Assembly: GCA_037903355.1 (NCBI GenBank)
Contig: JBAJFE010000011.1
Coordinates: 691,001 to 755,000 of the forward strand
Direction: 5' to 3'
DNA: 64,000 bases
Source of the DNA: Trichuris trichiura
Taxonomy: Eukaryota; Nematoda; Enoplea; Trichinellida; Trichuridae
The stretch's first letter is position 1; every line of letters starts with the position of its first letter. The notes under the pieces were generated by a model. It had not been told where the DNA came from. It searched no databases and saw only the letters and a list, made by a program, of their open reading frames with translations. A program made the position numbers and the translations under genes. This document shows, in pieces, positions 24,000 to 37,260 of this stretch.

Positions 24000-26900
24000 A
24001 GACAATACGTGGCCCTGAATTAGTACGCAAATTGGCTTTCCATCCTTGCAGCTAAAACAACAAAAAAAAACGCAGGAACCTGAAAATGCAGTACACATTA
24101 AACAAAGGCAAATATGTATCGACTTCTTTGGCTTCCGCTTGTCCGGGTTTAAGAAAATCATTTAAATACTTAGCCAAAGTCGAACCAAAGCGAGCAACTC
24201 TGCTTCAGATTTAAGCAGCAATAAAATGCCAGTGACAAAACTCAGCACATTGGTTACCTCTTGTAATAAATGGTAAAAAAATTTCATTCGTACAAGTTAG
24301 CAGCATCCGATTAGAAAGCAGCTTTTGCTACCCATCTTACGCTATTGCGTCACCGGTGCCACGCTACAGCAAACAGTATCTATTTTAGCATTTTCATGAT
24401 TTCGAATTCTTAAAATCGCACCGGATCTATCCTGAGCTTGCTATTTTTTATACGACGCATGTTGAACACCCGTGATTTCTCATTTGATTTCATGTGTTTA
24501 GATAAACAAGTGCAAGCTACTCGGTGAACCGTACTTTCGACATTTTATACTATGTGGTAGACACCATTGTTTAATTATTTGGCTAAGTGTAACTATGTTA
24601 TGCTTCAGAGCCGTCGAGCTTCAGAGCTTGAAATTAGCGTCAAAACCAACAAAGAAACATACTCAACAAAAATTTATCTAAAAGTACTGTATATCTAGAT
24701 ACACAGGTACACTTACCACAATGAAAATCAGGTACAGTGCTTCTGCACCTAGAGCGTGGATGTGGCGCTGCTTGCTGCAGCTGCTGACTATGGGTAAAGA
24801 TAGACCATCTGAAAGCTCCGGATTTTCTAAAAACGTTTTAACGGGGCTTTTTATGTAAATAAAACAAAGTGAACTTATTGCGCGTCACTTAATGAAACCT
24901 GGTCCGACAAATCTGCCCAAAAACTTCAAACGCTTAATGTAAACCTGATCAGACATTTTCTGCTTAACTTATTCTTGCACGAAGTTGCGTGAAGTTAGGT
25001 TACCCTGCGATAAAAGACAGCATCAATAAAAGTTGCGTCAAAAAGTGTCCAAACACAGTGCACGTCCCGTTCAAACGACTACAACATCTCTCGTGCAGCG
25101 TCGCGCCGGAAAGCAGTCTTCACTGTTCAGAGTAGTTCCGCGCTCCTCTAAGCGCTCTGCAAATATTAACAGTTACTTCTATTGAATTTTGAGTTCATCG
25201 GAAACAAGACACTTTCAAAGTCATAGTAAAAACAAAATTGAAATCTAATTCTTTATGCTGCCGCTGCCATACTGTAAATTTTAAACAATGCAAGTTCTTT
25301 TCTGGCAATAATGATGAGTGACGCATTCTGCCTGCCACGGTAGTAGGAAAATAAAAGCAGTGTAAAACTAACATACTTACGCTCTTACATACTCGCTAAA
25401 AATGAACAAAGGATAAAATACAACAAGGAAGAATGAATCCACAAAGGAAAAGGCACAACAAAAAATGGTGCACTGTGCAGCAATTCCATTGCACTAAGCT
25501 TCACATAAACCGCAAATTATCAAAGGTATGCAACAACAAAGCAAAGGTTACACCAGAACGCTTAAGCAAATAGTTGGCTTAATGGAGATGCTGAGAACTT
25601 GACTTTCAGATGTACTGTAGGAAGCCAGTTGCAGAGACAAACTGTACACTTCTTTCAAATTAATACTTGCAACAGACGACTAAATATACCTTATGAACTG
25701 TTAAGACTCGTAACATGGACAGGTCACTTAAAGTTTTCTCAGTAACTGCATTTTTCAAAATGGCTAATCGACAAAACGATCGATGATTATAAATCGATGA
25801 AACGGCAGTAACCTTCTTGAAGCAATATCAATGCACGCATATATGGTTTGTTGCCCTCGTAAAGCTTTCTGTTCGTCATCCCGCAAGCGCTTGTGAACAG
25901 CTCGAAGATTTAAGCCCTGTATAAAAACGCTTCAATTAAATGTGCATGCCGATAATGAAGTGCGTACAATGAAATAAAATTATTTTGTACAAACCGCAGA
26001 GAGCCAAAGGCTTTGATACGTCGAAATCATAATGAAAAGACTACAATGCTCGTTTCAATTTAGCAGGTACATTTGGCAGCGTTAATAGAAGGCACAATGA
26101 ATACTAATCATGATAGTTATTACAGCAGTTTATACAATTAGAAATGTCCGCTCAAAAATAGTCGAAAAAACATTGTATTTTAATTAGAGATCGCAGAGCA
26201 AATTTTTCTTGTAAAACGTTGACCAGTGCGAGCGAGTGAACGTCAGCTTTGCCTTGCCACAAAAGTGTACGGTTGGAATTCAATCAGCAGTTGCTTAAAC
26301 AAGGCAACTCCAATGCAACCGAATTGAAATTACGTTAAAAGTAATGCAGGTTCAACCACAGACAAGTTGACTATATCTTGAGTCACTGTTTCCAAAGAGC
26401 TGTCTTCTGTCTAAGCGTTTATTTGTGAAGTAAAAAACACACAAATGGATGTGTCCTTTTTCGGTGATTCACTTCGCGCCCTTAAGAGTCCACATATGCG
26501 CTCAACTGTTGTCTTCTCAGCATCTTCGTTTTTATGTTGAAAGGAGAAATATAATTAATCGTTGTATTAGTTTATGCATACGTAGTAGAAGTATTTTATG
26601 CATACGTAGTTCATGTACGTTTTCGTAAGGTATCACTTTAGCTTCATGCCATCTTTAGATGATTTATTTTCGATGCGAAACTTTTAAACAACCAAAGTCT
26701 GGTTTCGAACTGTTCTCTTATGCGTTTAGCATCGCAGTCCAGCTTGGGTTTAACTCCGCTGTAGTTTTAAATACTTTTCTAGCGGACTTTCTTATGTAAT
26801 TGTACGTTGCGATAACTAATTTCTTGCGAAGCTGTACGCGGTGAGAGACAGCGAACATACTCACTCCTTCCTTTCCATAACACCAAAGTTTACCCAGTTC

Positions 26901-28229
26901 TATTAGCCATTAGAAATTAGAATTACACAATTCGCTTATCGGTGGAATTAAATAACAATTTCTTTCGTTTCATGAAACAACACTCATAAACAATTTTTCC
27001 AGACCTTTATCATAGGTAGTTTTATAATGCGCCTACTTCACTGTCGCTAACATTCTAAATAGGAAACATACTTTTAACCATTAGAAAAGGTACACGTCTC
27101 CGTTCCTCTCAACTAGTTTTTACTCAGAATCTGAACAGCAATTGAGAAGCGGAACTCCAGTCTGACAGAGGACGAACGTGCACGAAAGCAATCTTCTTTC
27201 GTTAACACTCTTAACATAGATGAATGAAGATATGGTTCTGCAAGTTGAAATTACAATTTTTTCCTTCATTTGCTCTTCTGTGATTTCCACAACGTGATCA
27301 TCACAATTTGGCTTCACTTTTTCAAGTAGTCTCAAAACAAAGAGCTGAGTGCAAATCACTAAAATTAAAGCAGGAGAGAAACTTTCCAGCGATTCCGTCT
27401 CCAACTGTACAAGAGCTCATTAGCAACCTTTCAACTGTGAGTATTGCAATGATAGTTTATCCTTTCTAATGACATCCAGTTCATTCTAGGATAGGTTGAC
27501 TCCATTAATCCCATCTATAATTAGACTTGAGTAAGGAACAATTTCAGAAGATTCATCTTCAGTGTCGTTCTTGTTGATTAGATGAGCAAATTTTCCGGAA
27601 AGATTAAATGTCTTTACTATTTGTTGTGATGTAACCTCAGAAAGGCTTAGTGAACCTATAACTTTCAGGAAAGCACAATTTTTTGTAAAACACTCACGAT
27701 AGCGCTGCTACTTCTTAGAGTGGATACCTTCACAGCTTTATCCTTTGGCCATCAAGACGGGATTAACATAAATCACAATACTCCCATAGATATAGATTTT
27801 TATAAGAAATCGACAAGGTGATTTCCTTGAAATTTTATTAATGACCTGCTTCTTGGACAAACAACGTATAGCATTGTAACTACAAAATTACGTAGACTAT
27901 TCCCTTAGCCACATTTCCGCAAGCTTAATGTAGCCATTAGAAATGCTGTCCAATTTTTCTTTAAGGCAACATTATTCAGATTGGCAATCTTAAGTTATCA
28001 GAAGCGTTTTGTTGTGCAGCGATACAATCAAAAATCCCTACTGCACATCAAATAAAGCTAAACTATTCGTTGCTTTCGTAGTCACTCGTCGCTTCATTTG
28101 TCTGAACTTAAACACGCACAACGGCAGATCGGTAAGCTTCTTCTGCAAGGTAGATTCTTTCGGAAACGACACGACTTCTGATCTTACGGGCAAAATGGTT
28201 GATAACGGGTTTATGAATTCTCATTCTTG
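24000..28229. other. No gene recognised
   Basis: AT-rich, apparently single-copy within the window. The longest frame is 94 codons (27120-27404, minus) without a known motif. I cannot exclude small exons. Confidence 0.5.
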
Positions 28230-28400
28230 ATCTTCCCATAGCTTCTTTCCGTTCTTTGTGATTGTACCTATAAAAATACCAACACACGCCCTACCAACGA
28301 CTGGATGAGCAAGTTGTTAGGAAATACACAGAGAATACACGCGGTTAACTTCAGTGACACTCTACTCCCGTCGTCAGCGTAACGCATGGAGAAGGGATTC
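28230..28400 (-). repeat. Penelope-like terminal repeat remnant
   Basis: CCCTACCAACGACTGGATGA (28288-28307) is a diverged form of CCCTACCAACGGATAGATGA near 56432, just outside the hammerhead of another copy. A degenerate hammerhead-like motif follows at 28349-28379: on the minus strand CGCTGACGACGGGAGTAGAG, then a weakly paired arm. It lies downstream of the endonuclease and reverse transcriptase relics on the same strand, as expected for a Penelope-like element. Confidence 0.6.
28349..28379 (-). ncRNA. Degenerate hammerhead-like motif
   Basis: The CTGACGA box (complement at plus 28371-28377) is intact. The next hairpin (CGGGAG against GTCACT) no longer pairs well and the GAAA box is CTGAAG. 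Probably inactive. Confidence 0.4.
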
Positions 28401-28534
28401 ACTCAGTTAAACGTTTGTATAAGCCTCTCAAGGGAACAGTGGGTGTGACTATCTCAGTGTAGTGCAGCAACGGTATTTACTGACGAGTTTGATTCACGTA
28501 TCATTAACCTCTGTACCCCTCGCCTCGATTGGTA

Positions 28535-30200
28535 TTTGCACTAATGGGAATGAAGAAGCCCTATTTTATGTCTGATAGATGGAAGTTGTTCTCCCGGGTT
28601 GTGATCATCGCGATAGGTAGAGTGAACACTGAACAGAACAGCCATGGAGGCATTCTTCGTAATTTCTATAATCTTCTCAGGGAATAGGTTTTGGAGTTGT
28701 CCTGAATGTATTTCTTTCGACCCCTTTAGCCTGTCTTCAGCATGCATGTACTGCTTGAACATTTTCATATGATTTGGGACCTTTAAAACAAAGCATTACC
28801 CGTTTGGCATGTATAAGAGACGTTGCAAGCACATTTGATCTGCTAAGCTGCCACCACTGTCCTGTCAAAAGGAACGTGATCTTGTCACTTGTTAAAGTCG
28901 AAAGAGGGTGACAGGAACCTTTAAAGTGTATTACGGAGTTAAGCGACTGTCCTATGCGTTTGACCTGTTCACTTCATTATAATAGGGAATAAACAAGACG
29001 GAATGAGGTTGTGTTGTACTTCCAGAAATAGGTAGCGGTAAATCGTTCAATTTCCAAGGTATGATAGATTTAAGGAAACTTTTCGGGTCACCGTCGTCCG
29101 TTAGTGTGGATGAGATGAGATTCAAGTTAGAGAGTTAAAGGGTCGGTTCACAGTTACAGAGGGCCTGATGGACCATACCGGTGGCAATACCTCTTTTTAT
29201 ACAAATGGGATGTTGGGAGAAAAAATGCACATACCTGTCAGAATGGATGGGTTTTCTGAATACAACACTTTTAAGGTTACATCCTTCCTTAATCATCAAG
29301 ATGTCTAGGAATGCTAGCCTGCCGCTTAACTGTTCATCCATTATTAACGTAATTTTTCCAGCTGAAAGATTATTTAAATGGCTTAGGAAAAAATTCTCTA
29401 TCCCAGTGCTAACTCAGGCGAAAACGTCATCTACATGTGTCTTGAAAAAGGAAGGATTCATGTCACTGTCCGCGAGAGCAAATGCTGTTTGCTCCAGGTG
29501 TCCCATGAGCACTTCAATTGGCGAGAAGAGGTGGCACGGAAAGAAGAAACGGTCTCCAAATTTAAAATAGTTGCCCTGTCGAACGCAAAAGGCTACCAAT
29601 GTTTTTCAGTGGAAAGGTGTTACTTTCATCTGACAAAAGATTGCTCTTACAAAGCTTAACATGTCGAGCGGGATTTTAAGTATGTAACTTATTGGGACGT
29701 TAGCACAGAAGTCTTTAACATTGTAACTAAATATTACGTCCCTGCTCATCCATTCATTAGTAGGGCGCGTTTTAATTTAATGTAGACTCAAAATGTCTGA
29801 ACGCAAATAGATTCACAATTGAAATCTTTGGTAATGCTACAAAATGAAAAGATAAATACACCGACCGCAATGAAGATTACTAGTAATGGTAATGACACTA
29901 TCACAGATAAAGTTGTCTCCCTTCTCTGTGAGCACGTTAAAAATGAAGTTTTATTGTCTGAGTTTCACGGCGCTCCTCTTTTCCCATCTTCAGTGGAAAC
30001 GAAAGTAAACGTTAAAGCATGACAACTACGGACGTCAGAATAGCTGTTGCTCGATAAACTGTTACGGAAGCTTAAAGTGTTGAAGATAATTTTCACGCCG
30101 TCATTTTCATCTTCAAAAGCTGCTGAATTCATTAGATTGCAACGTGGATACTTTTTCTTTAGCTCCAATCTACATTACATAGTAGCGGTACACATTTCAC
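28535..30200 (-). pseudogene. Penelope-like element, reverse transcriptase and GIY-YIG relic
   Basis: Read on the minus strand, 29599-29414 encodes a reverse transcriptase core ending in THVDDVFA, the YVDD-type catalytic motif of the Penelope family with Tyr changed to His. The next codon is a stop (TGA, probably former Trp), but the same frame goes on through VSTGIENFFLSHL to 29341-29135, with LAFLDILMIKEG and FRKPIHSDRYVHF, which are conserved in the reverse transcriptase C-terminal part. Frameshifted remains of the endonuclease tail follow at 28768-28541 (MHAEDRLKGSKE, KNASMAV). Upstream of 29.6 kb the homology is unclear. Stops and frameshifts show that the element is dead. Confidence 0.8.
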
Positions 30201-30463
30201 TTAAGCAAATTCACAAGTGCAATGGTCTCTATTTTTTTACTTGAGTTCCTTTATCACGCTTTAATCCACATGATACGGTGATAACAACCCACGGAGTTCA
30301 CTCATCCATACCGTATTTCGTAGGCTTTAGCGGTAAACTGTGTTACCGTGTAGCGAAGAAAACTTAATTCAGCTTCGCCAGTGCAAAACGTGATTCTCAA
30401 CATAGTAATTGATCATGAACGGTTTCTGATCGTTGTTGTACAATTTTCGATGACCGATGAGGT

Positions 30464-30650
30464 TTACAGCGCTTGCTCTCTTACTCCATTAAGAATAACT
30501 AATTGTAGTCTTCCTTGATGGTTTTGTACAGCTGAGATTGTCATCCCTCCGCTCTCTTTAGACAGATTCTCTTTATATCTCTCAAGTAGTTTGTTACCAG
30601 TTGTTCCACTGTAGGAATCAGAATATTTTCCTTTGACTTCCAACACAGCC
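30464..30650 (-). pseudogene. Possible GIY-YIG endonuclease fragment
   Basis: The minus-strand frame has SYSGTTGNKLLERYKENLS, close to the YIGETGNTLLKRFGQHM segment of the better endonuclease at 57032-56594. It lies upstream of the reverse transcriptase relic on the same strand, so it may be the tail of a preceding tandem Penelope-like copy. Short and isolated, so uncertain. Confidence 0.45.
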
Positions 30651-31585
30651 TAGGCTTATCGGTCCGTCGACTGATCTTCCTGATAATACATCTTATCTAC
30701 ACCTTCTGAAGAAAATCTTGAAAGCCTTTTTCTCCAAGGCGGGTCGTCCTAAAGATTAACGAGTAAAAAGCTGGAAGGCGTGGACGCAGAATCTGGTACC
30801 ATGCCCTTACCTTCTCTCATTACCAGCTTAGGTGCATGGTTATTCTTTTAAACGATTGCTCCGCCGTAATGCAGTTTTAATCTGAGATGCGCACCACAAC
30901 AAATACTGATTGTTTTTCCTGCCATTTTTTAAAATAATTAGTGTTAACATCGAATAGTAATGATGGCGGTGATGCGAAACGAACGAATTGATCCGTATCA
31001 GCGGATTTATTATAGATAAACTTACAAAAGGTACTTTAAAACTTCAGGAAAAGTAGTCCACGTTGCAAAGTATAAATTTAGCAAGCTACGAAAAGAAAGA
31101 ACGGCCAAAACAATGGGCGTAAACGTACCAACAGTCAAACCAGTTCAAATACTCAACTTCACTAGCAGCTTTTCAGCGAACACCGATTACAAAATCTTTG
31201 AGCATAATTTAACGTCCACCTATAAGTCCACTGAAGATCGGACAATAGAAGTCCGTATAAGCCTCAGACACTAAACGTAATTATTTTCCTAATCTTCAAG
31301 TCCTTAGAGACGTAGAGACAATATAAAAAGAACTGTTAGCAAATATCCAGCATTCAGTAAGCATAAATATTTAACAACGGGACAACACAATAGATATAGC
31401 AAAACAAATTTTATTGAGCTACAGAAAAGAATGCGATTTTATTCCACGCTGCTATAAAAGTGCAAGCGGAAACTGTAACTAGCGTTGGCCAGAGAAAAAC
31501 TTGAAAATGCAAGAACAAAAGGCGGTCCGCAGCGCACCACAAAACGAAATCGTCAACCGCTGCATGCGAGCAAAATACTGCACTG
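30651..31585. other. No gene recognised
   Basis: AT-rich interval between the Penelope relic and the GC-rich minisatellite. No frame with recognisable content. Confidence 0.5.
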
Positions 31586-31589
31586 GCGA

Positions 31590-32370
31590 GAAACTGTCTC
31601 TGCCGTCTATAAGTCGTTGAAGGGGACAGTGCTCGCCCCTCTCCTGAACGAAAGTAGAGAGGAATTTACGTGTCTTCCTCCATTTCGTGTAACACGAGAA
31701 GGGAGAGCATGTATCTCTCAATGGGCTGCAATGACCCCTCCATTTATAAGGCTCCTGGGGGAGGGGCAGCAACTTGCCTGCCCTCATAAGACGGCTGCAA
31801 AAGGGCACTAAGCGCCCCTGCTGCGCGCGTAACCGCCCCACCCTGTCTTTGAAGGGACAGGAGTGGCGAGTAACTGCCCCTCCCATCTTTCGAGGGGTAG
31901 GAGCGGCGAGTAACCGCCCCTCCCCTCCGAGGAGGAGGACCGGCGACAAACCGCCCCTCCCGTCGTTGGCGGAGGAGGAGCAGGAGCGGCGTCAAACCGC
32001 CCCTCTCCTCGTTCGAGGAGCACGAGCGGCAAGAAAGCTCCCCTCCCCTCGCTGGAGGAGCAGGAGCGGCGAGTAACCGCCCCTCCCCTCGCTGAAGGGG
32101 CAGGAGCGGCAAGAAACCGCCCCTCCCCTCGTTCGAGGAGGAGGATCGGTGAGTAACCGTCCCTCCCCTCGCTCGAGGAGCAGGAGCGGCAAGTAACCGC
32201 CCCTCCCCTCGCTGGAGGAGCAGGAGCGGCGACAAACCGCTCCCACTCCCGCGCAGTGTGTCAGAGCGGTTACTGATCGCTCCACTCCTTACGGATGGTG
32301 CAACAGCGGCTGCTTAGCCGCGCAGCGCCTTCCCGAAGGTGTCGGAGCGGCGAGTAACCGCTCTGACGAC
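31590..32370. repeat. GC-rich ~41-bp minisatellite of imperfect palindromes
   Basis: ACCGCCCCTCCCCTCG followed by GAGGAGCAGGAGCGGC recurs about every 41 bp from about 31865 to 32250 (roughly ten good units), with more diverged units on both sides. Each unit is an imperfect inverted repeat able to fold as a hairpin. The flanks are AT-rich, so the composition changes abruptly. The many frames of 60-160 codons on both strands here (for example 31744-32235 minus) come from the repeat and are not genes. Confidence 0.9.
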
Positions 32371-35300
32371 CGCGAAAATGGATGCACATGCAAGGAATCA
32401 CCTCCCATCCCATCATGCAACAAAGAAGTGCGGATCGTGCATTTCCAATTGCTTCAATAACCAATAGCACAAGCAGAACACCCGTACAGATATGCTAACA
32501 TGCATAATAATGCAAGAGCATACTTGCCATGCAAAGTACATGCACTCTCGCCGAAAGTGTGAAGGCAACGAACCAAAAGAGCGAACTTGCATTCACCAAA
32601 GGAACATGTGCATCATGCAAGCTGAGGCCTGTACCGTCTTGGCTAAACAGGAAGCTTTTTCTTTCCTATCAAAATTTGTATACTTTTCATTTCTTTTTAC
32701 GGAATCGCGCTGAATATCAGACGTTTAATAAGGCAGTTAATATTAAGAACAAGCTATTAACCGTCTTCACCATTTTCTTTAAAGCCATTGCGAAGCAACA
32801 GTATATGGTTAAGCACTCCCGGAGGATGAACGCAAACCACCTTAGAGGCGACGTATAAACAATCGGTCATCTTACCATGTCGGCTGAGATATTTTATGGT
32901 GCCACGATTTTGAACATTGTTTTTATTCTCGTATTAATAAACGTTGTGAAATATTATGGCCTTTTTCTTTGTTGACTATTATCATTCTCTTTTATTGCTT
33001 TAGACTTCTGGAAACTACTATTTCTTGTCTTTCCTTAAGGAAAGTTACAGTTGATTGAAACCGAAAGAACAGCAGCTTTCAATTTCCTTTTCTATTGAGA
33101 ATGTTTATAAAGCCTTGAAGAAAAGATTTGCGCAAGCACAGTATGGTAGATCGTACCATTCTAAGCGTATAAGTGATAGAGATTTTTGGAACCGCTGTGA
33201 ACTGTAAGGAATCTTATTTCATGAAATTTTAAATTACAAAATCTTCTGATAGAATAGAAGTCGCGGTGCATGGGGAACTGAATAGCGAAGTTCTCTTTCA
33301 TAAACTGGAAATTGTGGAATGGACAGATGCACAAGAGATAAAAGTTTATCGACGCCTAACAAATTCCTTTATGTGTAGAAAGTACTCATTGCCACAAGCT
33401 GACGGAACTTATACCTAGTATCGCATCCTGGACAAGTAACATTAACGTTAAGGACTTTTTGATACAACGAACAGGGGTACTGACAATTCTAAAAAAGTGG
33501 CTTAGAGAAAAAATCGTGGCACTAGTAGATCCACGGTAGGCCTTTCTCTACATAATACACCTGGATGGAAGATCTAAGGTTACCTAACTAAGAAAATGAA
33601 CTTTATGAATTGTTCCGGAGCTCACAAAAGCCGTAGTCTTACGGCAACGACAATGCGATGGGAAAACTTTGATTAGTGCACTGCGATAGTGTAGGAAGTT
33701 AGGGGTGGACGTTCAGCCTCTTGTATTGGAGAGATGAGAAATACCCTTCCTAACAATTTTAAGCAGAATGAAAAATACTTTCGGCAATGTAAGAACATCA
33801 AAGATAGGCTCAAAAGGATAAATAAAAGTTATCTGGGAAATCTTTATATCTGGTTCAACGAGCGCTTCTGGAAAAACCATATCGGCATTTACGCTCATCC
33901 GACATATGGCAAAAACGCTGTCCCGCGAAATCCTAACGAAATTTGCATAGGAAGGTAATGTATACTCATAGAGCTAAAGCAAGTGGAGAAAGGCCTAGAA
34001 GAAACGAAGACCAAGGCATTAACCTAGGAAACAGCAGCCTAAGCATCAGTGAAAAACTGTTCCAACCAAAAAGAAATCTATGAAACTCATATTTTGCTTC
34101 CTGTCTCGAAGGAGAGATATTGTGAAAAGATTTGGCAAAGTAGCGAAGGCGACAGAGGAAACTATGCTACAGTAATGGCAAGTAAAGTAAGAAAACCATG
34201 TTAGACTTGGTTTACACGATGAAAAACAACCTTGAAAATTATGACATGTCAACGTGATTTCGCAAGGCGCAATTTAAGTGGTATTTTTGTCCTCGTTAAG
34301 ACACTTAACCATAACGTTGCTCGCAATTGCTATCGACTTTAACTCAGCTGGCGAAGACGGAGTGCCATTTGTCCACGAGGACAGTTGAATTATCAACTAA
34401 CGAACACTGAGTGTGGACATGTCACTTTCGTAAAATGAAAAGAAGACCTCAGAGTTTTCAAGGCTTATAAGTCGATGAGAACTTTAAATGCGTTGCAATT
34501 CTCATTACAAAAATCGGAAAACTCCTGTTAGGGCGAAGGAATAAAACGACGACCATCTATCGTAAAATAAAAATTTCTATAATGTGAAAACCTAAGGAGT
34601 CGTTAAGCAGTGTTAGCTATTGAATCTAAACTATGAGAGACGTTATTTCGTAACAGGAGCGTAAAAACTTGTTGCTTTGTACGGATGCAAAGTGTCTCTG
34701 TAAACCTTTACCAAGGGTGCTGATGTGGTGAACGACTCGTGTCTATCAGAAGCAAGCAGTTGTCTAACAGGTAAAATATTGCTATTCCACCACTATCACG
34801 AAGAATACTCATCGACTGCTTATTTGCAGGACCGCTTATAGGAGAGGAAATAAAAGAAATGGTCAAGAAAAGTAAAGCCAGAGGACACTTGTGAAGGAAG
34901 AAAATTAAGAAACAAAAGTCCGTTTAATTAAAAGGGTGATAATGAACGTTTTGTGCCAAACAAAAAAAGAAAATAGGTTCAAAGAAAGGGAACAGACTAT
35001 AGAAAAAAAGCCACCTGAAAGTATTCATTTGCAGCTGCGTCAGATTACCTCCAAATGGGAACATAAGTGCAATTTAAATGTCTATTCCTCACCCAGTGTT
35101 TCTCCCTTTATCAGCTTCGCCCTGGATTTTGGACAAGGAGCGTCCGGAGTGGATAAAGTGATAGAGTTTTAAAGAAACGAATTGCTTCCGTACAAAGCAA
35201 TCAACTGCTCGAATGGGCCATTACACGAACACTTTTTTTATTGTTTATAGCCAATTACCAATTGTTCATTATGCCTCACTCAAATGCTGACAATGTACAT

Positions 35301-36769
35301 GTTACTGAGTAAACTGTTGCGTCTTATGGCAACTACTTTTTGAAGTAATTAAACAACAGTTAGCGGACTAAGAGTATTAATAATTTAGGTCTTCTTTACT
35401 TTCCGTTATGTCATGTACACTGAATGACAACTTTAAAGCAGTAAGAACATTAATTTTCATTGGGAAAACTATTCTTTCCGACCTTTTCAACCAATAATTA
35501 CTCATTAATTATTCTTATGCAAACGTGTTGTACACAACGCCAGTCGCTATTATACTAAATCTAACTATACTTCTACCTCCTAAGTTCTTACGGTAAAGCA
35601 CTAATAATGGATTCTAAAAGCAAATTTATCTCTTATTCTCTCTAGTTCAACTTTAAAAATGATCACTCATATTCTAAGAGAAACACAATAAGTTTCAAAA
35701 ATGCTTCTTACCTGAAGTCGTTGTTCCTTCTTCAAGTTCCTGTCGCGGTTGGTTTGCGTTCGCATTTGTGGTGTGACGTCGAAATGCGAATTTTTCCATG
35801 GTTGACTGTGGCGATGAAGTCTATGAACGTTAACACGTACAGAAGGCGACGGAAAATGTAAATAACGCAGATTTAGAGAAACGTGGTGGCAGAATGGCGA
35901 AAATCTTTGTGACGTTTGGCAAGGCAAAAGTAGTCTACCAACGAAGAGCGGACGTGTAATACTGATAAGAGCAGCTATTGCAGCAGCTTTGGCGAAAAGA
36001 TAAGTGTTCCATGCAAATTATTAGCGATGTGATAAGCTTATCTGTGAGCTGCCGTGGCATAGTTCAAGTGGTTTTTAGTGTAAAAAAGATTATGCCAACG
36101 CTACCAAATAATTGTTTATCGTAGCGAAAACTGTAAATGTTAAAGAAATCTTTTACAAGACGACCATTGGATATTAACGTTGTGTGCGCATTGTCAAATT
36201 GAGGTTTACCAAGTGCTTACCTAAAGAACCAAATGGATAATGCCTTCGCCGAAATGTGTTGAAAAACGGGCTTTTCATCTACCAATAGAACGCAACTTTT
36301 GAGACCTACCAGCAGCCGTCTTTGGCACAATGCATAATGGCGGAGGAATGAAAAAGAAGGCGATCCCGGATAGGGTTAAATATTGATCACTTAAGTAAAT
36401 ATTTGTCGACAAATCGTGCAGAAAACTCCGCTACAAATCGAGTGACGAAACCATAGTGAATTCAGGTCAAGTGGAGGACAATAGCTTACGCAAATAATGA
36501 AACAAGCAACTTTTACGTAACGTTTCCCATTACCGGCTTGCATGTGCGTACCGATACAGTTTGCAGCGTCATTTCTCGTTCCAATGGGGTCAAGCTTAGC
36601 CGTAGGGTATAAAAATTACATGAAAAGTATATGGGAAGCAGATTACAAGAACTTTAAACCTAAGCGTAACATCGAACCTACTCTAACAAAAGATAAAATT
36701 GCGAAGTCGGTAGTCTATGGGACGAGGCAAATCGGAATAGTCCAAAAGTTGCCTTGTTGTTTACTTCTC
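32370..36769. other. No gene recognised
   Basis: AT-rich. Frames at 32492-32858, 33713-33958, 34936-35172 and 36542-36814 lack known motifs and most overlap frames on the other strand. No repeat copy was noticed within the window. Confidence 0.45.
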
Positions 36770-37260
36770 TCTGATCTGGTTTGCTTTCTTTTCCTTACTT
36801 TTTCTTTTTTCTGATTTGGCTTTTCTCTTCTTCGTCTTGTTTTAGTTATTCAACATTACGTTGTCTCTTTCTGTTCGTCGTGGGTGTGCCATTCATTTCG
36901 GTCTGCCGCAAGTCTACTGCTTGATATCGTCACTTTTCGACCTCCTCTTCTGTGCGTTTTTCTGATTTATAATTTCTTCCTATCTCGTTTGTTGCTATTC
37001 GCTTTCCATTTTTTGATCTTCATTCATGTTTTCCTCTGCTTTCAATTATTCCTTCGTTGTTTGCTTCATTTTTCCAGTTTTTCTTCTTACACATCCATTT
37101 TGGTAAATTCTTTGCTTTTTCGCTTCTTTCTGTCATATTTCTGTTTCTTTTCTATGTTATCTGTTTTGGTAGCACCACCTTTTTTCTCCGGTGTTCTCGC
37201 TACTTTAAAATCTTTTATTGTTGATTTTGCCTCTTCTCTGTTTCTATCCTCTTTGTAATG
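36770..37260 (+). repeat. Pyrimidine-rich tract (~490 bp)
   Basis: The plus strand is dominated by T and C in short irregular runs (TTTCTTTTTTC, CTTCCTATCTCG, TTCCTCTGC). The 124-codon frame 36884-37258 (Phe/Leu/Ser only in effect) and the Lys/Glu-rich frame opposite it are products of this composition. Confidence 0.75.

Larger units (their letters stand above)
16865..24000 (+). repeat. Complex unit, copy B
   Basis: Matches copy A from about 3130 to 7590, colinearly, with three extra segments: about 18625-19835, 21297-22247 (a hAT-type element) and about 23040-23910. A shared tract near the right end (GTGCAGAATTATTAACTTGG at 23946) is GTGTAGAATTATTAACTGGG in A. The left edge coincides with a degenerate hammerhead-like motif (CTAAAGACGGGAACTGTG at 16868). 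The frames inside do not match those of copy A. Confidence 0.75.

Noticed and set aside
31479..32285. Several 74-163-codon frames on both strands, rich in Arg, Gly, Leu and Ser
   Set aside because: They read a GC-rich 41-bp minisatellite in different frames. No conserved frame.
36884..37258. A 124-codon Phe/Leu-rich frame as a membrane protein
   Set aside because: The sequence is a pyrimidine-rich tract, so Phe, Leu and Ser codons are forced. The opposite strand is a Lys/Glu frame for the same reason.
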